Shown here piece by piece: positions 59,161 to 64,000 of a stretch of 64,000 bases of DNA; position 1 is the first letter of the stretch; each line of letters begins with the position of its first letter. The notes under the pieces are model-generated. The model saw only the letters and a program-made list of their open reading frames with translations. It made no database searches and was not told the origin of the DNA. The position numbers and the translations under genes were made by a program. Source of the stretch: Ampelocalamus luodianensis (taxonomy: Eukaryota; Streptophyta; Magnoliopsida; Poales; Poaceae); NCBI GenBank assembly GCA_036346255.1, contig CM070634.1, forward strand, positions 73,240,476 to 73,304,475, in the 5' to 3' direction.

Positions 59161-60652
59161 AAGCTCAACTTAGAAGTAGTTGAGAAAGGTTATGTTGCTA
59201 TCCTAGCACTACAACCTACCCTCGAATCACAAATCCAAGTAGCTCAACTCAAGGATCTGACCATAGCCAAAATCAAGATCATTATAAGAAATGGTGGAAA
59301 ATCATAATTTTCTGACAGCATGAGTGGATTGATTATGCATGGACAGTAGATCTGCATTCAAAAGGATCAGGATCTCAAGGAGCTAATCCTCAAAGAAGCT
59401 CATAATTCTCCTCTCTCCATTCATCCCGGGAGCACCAAGATGTACCAAGATATCCAAAAGCAATTTTGGTGGCCCGGTATGAAGAAAGATGTCGCTGCCT
59501 ATGTTGTCTGGTGCGACGTATGCCAGTGTGTCAAATAGAACACCAACGACCCGCAGGGTTACTTCATCCCCTGAGTATTCCCGAGTGGAAATGGGATGAA
59601 ATCAGTATGGATTTCATCACAGGGTTGCCAAAAACCCGAAATGGGCACGACTCCATCTGGGTTATTGTGGACCGCCTGACCAAAATGGCTCACTTTATTC
59701 CGGTCAGCACCACATATAGTGGAGTCAAGCTTGCAGAGCTCTATATGGATAATATCATCCGTCTGCATGACGTGCCAAAGATCATAACCTCTGATCGAGG
59801 ACCTCAGTTCACTTCCCGATTTTGGGATAGTGTACATGAACTGTTAGGAACCGAGCTATTCTTTAGCACGGCTTTCCACCCACAAACCGGAGGTCAAACA
59901 AAAAGGACCAATCAAATTCTGCAAGATATGTTGTGAACCTACGTGCTGTCCTATAGCACGAATTGAGAGAAATGCTTAGCGTTCGCTGAGTTTTCGTACA
60001 ACAATAGCTTCTAGTCCAGTCTACAAATGTCTCTGTTCGAAGCACTTTATGGGAGAAAGTGCAGAACACCCTTGTTCTGGTATGAAGTCAAAGAACGTCA
60101 ATTCTTCGGACCAACTGTGATCCAAAAAGGTCAAGAGAAAGTCGATGCGATGAGGAGACGCTTGAAAGAAGCACAGTTAAGACAAAAGAGTTATGCTGAC
60201 CGCTGTCGCCGTGAGCTGAGCTTTGAAGTAAATGATTTTGTTTATCTCACGGTTTCACCACTACGCGGTATCCGTCATTTCCAAGTCCATGGGAAACTGG
60301 CACCACGGTATATTGGTCCATACTGAATTCTCGCAAGGAAAGGCGAGGTAGCATATTAGCTGGAGCTATCACCTCAACTCTTAGACGTGCATGTTGTCTT
60401 CCATATATCTCAACTGATAAAGTGTCTTCGAACTCCTACCGAATCCATTCCAATGGAGAACCTCGATCTCCAACCAAATCTTTCTTATCGTGAACATCCA
60501 ATCCGAATTTTGGATGAAGCCAAGTGTCATACTCGTAGTCATGCCATCAAGATGCTGAAAATCCAGTGGAGCAACCACACTGAAGATGAAGCTAAATGGG
60601 AACGAGAAGACCGCCTCCAAGCCGAATTCCCCGATTTCTTTACCAAGTCCTA
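59161..60652 (+). pseudogene. Gypsy integrase with chromodomain-like tail; catalytic Glu lost
   Basis: The HHCC zinc-binding region (IHPGSTKMYQ ... CDVCQ) lies at about 59400-59535. The core shows SMDFITGLPKT and VDRLTKMAHF (first Asp region) and SDRGPQFTSRFW (second Asp). The third catalytic residue is altered: HPQTGGQTKRTNQ has Lys at 59901-59903 where Glu is conserved. Stops and frame changes occur near 59310, 59350, 59537, 59934 and 60326. The C-terminal frame (60387-60652) with HPIRILD and IKMLKIQWSNH matches the chromodomain-like tail of plant chromoviruses, which targets insertion to chromatin. Confidence 0.87.
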
Positions 60653-60676
60653 AATCTCGAGGATGAGATTCTTTGT

Positions 60677-60690
60677 AAGAGGGGTAGGTT
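60677..60690 (+). other. Polypurine tract of the gypsy element
   Basis: AAGAGGGGTAGGTT directly precedes the 3' LTR and follows the AATCTCGAGGATGAGATT block near 60653. Confidence 0.9.
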
Positions 60691-61434
60691 TGTAACATCC
60701 CAAAATCCTAATTCTGGGATTATGTAATATAAATGCATTAGAGAAAATTTTCTTGATCATTTACATATGAAATATGCTATGTTAAGTTCGTTTTTGAATT
60801 AAAAATAAAACTTGAACTACAAACAAAAAGGTGCTAAAAAGGAAATAGATAAAACAAAGCAAATAAATTTAAAGGATAAAATTATTTTAGGCATATTATC
60901 CTAGATATAATTCACCCAAGATTTTATATGAAATCTTGTTTAGGAAAATAATTATAAAAGCACAAAATAGAAACTTCCATGAATTTTGTAGAAATTCACA
61001 GAAAGTATTAACATCTAAAAAAATTTACAAGAGCAACTAAAATAGGTCAAAAGTCTACACAAAAAATTTCATGAAATTTGGCCTTGATTTGAGTAGCAAA
61101 TAAAATGGGACAATAAATCGGCAGAAAATTAAAAATCCTAAAACATAACTCTCTCTATCACCTCACTGACCGGTGGGCCCTGAGCATAGGGACCTTTGTC
61201 CACCTCATGCCCAGGTGCGCCAGCACACGCTTGCTCATGAAAGCTCTATCGCGCCAGTGGTTTTCCTTGCCACCCACGATTTTTGCCATCGACCGAACCT
61301 ACCTTGTTATGTCGCCTTAAGACCGTGCCCATACCTGTCGACCGAAGCCCATGCCTGCCTGTACGCCGCTGATTCACCCGAGAGCTCTTCTTCCCTTGCC
61401 CAAGCTCCACCTCATTCATCTCCACCCCTTCGTC

Positions 61435-61442
61435 TATATAAA
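61435..61442 (+). promoter_or_regulatory. TATA box of the gypsy 3' LTR
   Basis: TATATAAA, intact here and mutated in the 5' LTR (33958-33965). As the promoter of the 3' LTR it would drive readout into the right flank, not element RNA. Confidence 0.6.
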
Positions 61443-63937
61443 GACATCCCCGACCTACGTCTCACCCTTTCCAACTCAGTGCGCACCTCCCTTTCTCTTC
61501 TTCTCCACTCAATCGAGTTCTAGAGCTCAGAGAGCACCAGCTCTAAATGGCCGTGCACCACCACCTTCATCCTCAACACCATGAAGGGTTCCTAGTCAAT
61601 CCTATCATGTCATCTCGTGTTCCAGTGCCTTAGTAAGCATTCCCCTCATTCGATTTTGCCTTTGATCCTCACGAATGGCCTAATCGAGTCATCTTCCTCG
61701 TCTCCGGCCGGAACACTGCCTTCAGCCATGCCAGCGATTCACGATGCCTCAAACCCATCTGTAGCACCTGGAGCATCGCGCGAGCATCGGTAAGCTTCTC
61801 CAACCGTCGCTGGACCTTCTCCTTCAACCGATCTTCTTCTCCACGCATGACCAACCTCGCCCCCTCGGCTCACCATCGACTTGTCGACATCGACCACCTC
61901 TGACCTCCTTCTCGCTTCCAGTAGCCCCTAGAAGCTCATGCGTGCTTTAGATTTACAAGGGTATAGCTCAATCGAGCTCCTACTCTTTGCCGTACTCGCT
62001 GCTACGCTCGTCGCCGGCGCACCGCCGCGTCAGGCCACCTCTGACCTCGACGTCGGTGCCAGCAGGGGCGCAAGGGTATGGAGATCCATTTTGGGCACTC
62101 TCCAACCCCTACGAGTATCACGCCGTCAGCGAGACACGCGGGCGCTCCCGCCACCGTGCGGCACAACGGTGACGAGCACTATAGCTCATCATAAGTGTGT
62201 CTAATCAACTTCATTAGGATCTAATAAACGTTTTACTTGTCGGATTTGTTCTATTATGTTGCTGACGTGTGGGACCACTTCATTAGTACTCGAAACCATG
62301 AACAGTACTCAAAAGTGTGAACAGTACTCGACACTGGATTTACCAAACCGAACCAAAATTAAATCTTAATAACTTTTGCTACAAAACTCCGAATTAAATG
62401 AAATTCATCTCTAAATTCATCTAAAATCATAATCTACCTGAATATATAAAAATATTTAATTTTGGTTACAGTTGTTTTTGTTGGATGTTATTTTAATTAG
62501 TTTTCGGCTCTTTTTAGACGTCGATAATTCGGGTTATTATTACGACGATCAATCCACCATACCTCCAGAAAATCAAGAGCAAGGCAAGCACCCCCTTTGA
62601 TCATGCTGATCCCAGTATTTTAATTATTGTACTTTGTTTTGCAAATCCTATTATGCATGCATGTATGTTGTGTATGAAAATGTTATTATTGGGAAAATGG
62701 TAGTTGTAATCCTACTTGTTGCATTTATCCTTTTGAAAATTTGATCCTCTACTACTGTAACCATTAGAATATGGGTTAGACACTATGTAATGTCAATTGG
62801 GGGATTTATGAGTGTGGTATTCGCACAAATGCAACTAGATCGATAGATTTTCTAAAAATTGATAAAAGGACAATATGTTAATTTGTGAATTTGGGATATT
62901 TTGATAATAGTCCAGAGGTGTTATCTCTGTTATTTTATGAAATTGAAATGAAAACTTTAGTCTTTAGACACGGGCGAGTTATATTGTATTCTAAAATAGT
63001 GAGGATTGTAACTCACTAGTAGATAGGGTGGAGATCTCACCCGTAGTCGATTAAGGACTGAAGCCAGCAAATCTGGGACTGAGACCTAATCGTACAACCA
63101 TATGTGCTAGTGTGGGATGGTCGTAGCTAACTAAGTTATCGAATCTTAGCCTTGCATGACAGTAGGCAGAAGTAGTGCGAGCATGCTAAATGACAGGCAG
63201 GTCGACACAACTGCGGATGCCTCACTTCGATGGGTTTCTATATGGGCGAAGTGAGGGACTCACTCAGTGGGTTTCTATTGGGGTGAGTGATGCTCCTCAT
63301 TCGATGTGTTCCGTTGTTGTTATCATTAGTATCATTATTATTATTATCCCGACAGATGAGGATAAAGATTCGCAAGGCTAGTGCAAGGTTAGGGCTAGAT
63401 AATGTAAAGGTTGCATCGCGAACTCTAGGCTGCTAACCTTCAGTAGTGAGTAACTCTAGGCTACATACTATGGGTAAAGTTGTACACCTTTGTAGAGTGA
63501 TAAACTATTCAAATAGTCGCGCTCGCGGTCATGAGCATGCTTGGTGCGGTTGGTATGGCGTTAGTTTTGTTTTTCTAAACTATTTTATCATAAAAGATTG
63601 GGGTAATGACATGGGGTTTTCTATTTGTTGAGTTAACTGCCATTTCTATGGCTATGTTGGTATGTCTATAGCGAATATGTTATTGCTATGACTGATTGTC
63701 TATTTCTATAGCAGGACTGCCATTTCTATGATTCAACACAAATTTATCAGTGCCATTTCTATGGTAGAATATGATTATATTTTTTCTTGTAATCGATTAG
63801 GGTTGCAGCTGTTGTTGTTACTTGATTTAATATCTTACTTACTGTCATGTACTTACTTTTTCTTACCGCTCATTCAAATTTCATTGCAAATTAATACTTA
63901 TGAATATTACAAATAAAAATGGCTTAGCAAAATAACT

Positions 63938-64000
63938 TGTCACATCCCCAAGTTAACAAAGAGGATTATTATGCATCATTATTTTCAAGCATTTACTTTA
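63938..64000 (+). mobile_element. Start of a further LTR of the mosaic type
   Basis: TGTCACATCCCCAAGTTAAC resembles the start of the LTR at 15129 and interrupts the gypsy 3' LTR (compare the uninterrupted sequence near 42350). Only 63 bases are in the window. Confidence 0.7.

Larger units (their letters stand above)
33236..64000 (+). mobile_element. Ty3/gypsy retrotransposon (chromovirus type), degraded and nested
   Basis: The element has a 5' LTR (33236-42840), primer site, gag, protease, RT, RNase H, integrase, a chromodomain-like tail, a polypurine tract (60677-60690) and a 3' LTR (60691 onward, running out of the window). The order protease-RT-RNase H-integrase is that of Ty3/gypsy. The coding region has many stops and frameshifts and altered catalytic residues, so it is inactive. 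LTR length (about 4.1 kb without insertions), tRNA-Met primer and the tail suggest the Tekay/Del lineage (inference). It hosts a solo LTR, a CACTA fragment, a copia element and a further LTR. Confidence 0.9.
60691..64000 (+). repeat. 3' LTR of the gypsy element (runs off the window)
   Basis: Begins TGTAACATCCC and aligns with the 5' LTR from 33236, including the TATA region, the GTAATATCAATTGGGG-like block and the sequence around the ATGAG target at 63530. It lacks the G-box minisatellite and has a short insertion near 62670-62695. It is interrupted at 63938 by another LTR, so its end is not in view. Confidence 0.9.

Overview
The window is a piece of a grass nuclear genome, most likely rice or a close relative (inference). 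The clues are a GC-rich monocot-style receptor kinase gene with one short GT-AG intron, CACTA-type subterminal repeats, and nested LTR retrotransposons with TG...CA ends, 5-bp target duplications and initiator-tRNA-Met primer sites. Nothing bacterial or organellar is present. Roughly 80% of the window is retrotransposon, much of it LTRs inserted into other LTRs.

Left block (1-20371, minus strand): a non-autonomous LTR retrotransposon with very large LTRs (about 5.4 kb once nested insertions are removed). From left to right it has a partial 3' LTR (1-4220), a polypurine tract, a 3.03-kb internal region without gag-pol (4221-7250) that holds one decayed unrecognised ORF, a tRNA-Met primer site, and the 5' LTR (7251-20371). 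That 5' LTR is split by two solo LTRs with perfect target duplications: 7446-10609 (TCAAG) and 15129-19699 (GGCTG). The layout resembles a LARD.

Middle block (20372-33235): remnants of a gypsy LTR and a copia LTR, then a GC-rich gene-like segment (22.3-23.3 kb) with an internal 159-bp duplication, an AT-rich stretch with no gene seen (23.3-25.7 kb), and a probable Helitron 3' end (26038). The only convincing cellular gene follows: an L-type lectin receptor-like kinase on the minus strand (26101-28332). A solo LTR (29133-32334) has landed in a 36-bp tandem repeat upstream of it.

Right block (33236-64000, plus strand): a degraded Ty3/gypsy element of chromovirus type with about 4.1-kb LTRs, primer site, gag, protease, RT, RNase H, integrase and chromodomain-like tail. 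It has been hit at least four times: a 5.5-kb solo LTR of the left-block family in its 5' LTR (36435-41945, itself carrying a copia solo LTR); a CACTA fragment with Ulp1-protease-like exons (46366-47439); an 11.3-kb minus-strand copia element (47679-58953, target duplication GATCA); and a new LTR starting at 63938.

The observations most worth following are (1) a set of palindromic boxes kept in order, with compensatory base changes, in several otherwise different LTR families; (2) the coding-poor large-LTR element that shares its primer-site context with the autonomous gypsy element; (3) a mosaic LTR that has that family's 3' half and a different 5' half; and (4) a G-box minisatellite present in only one LTR of the gypsy element.
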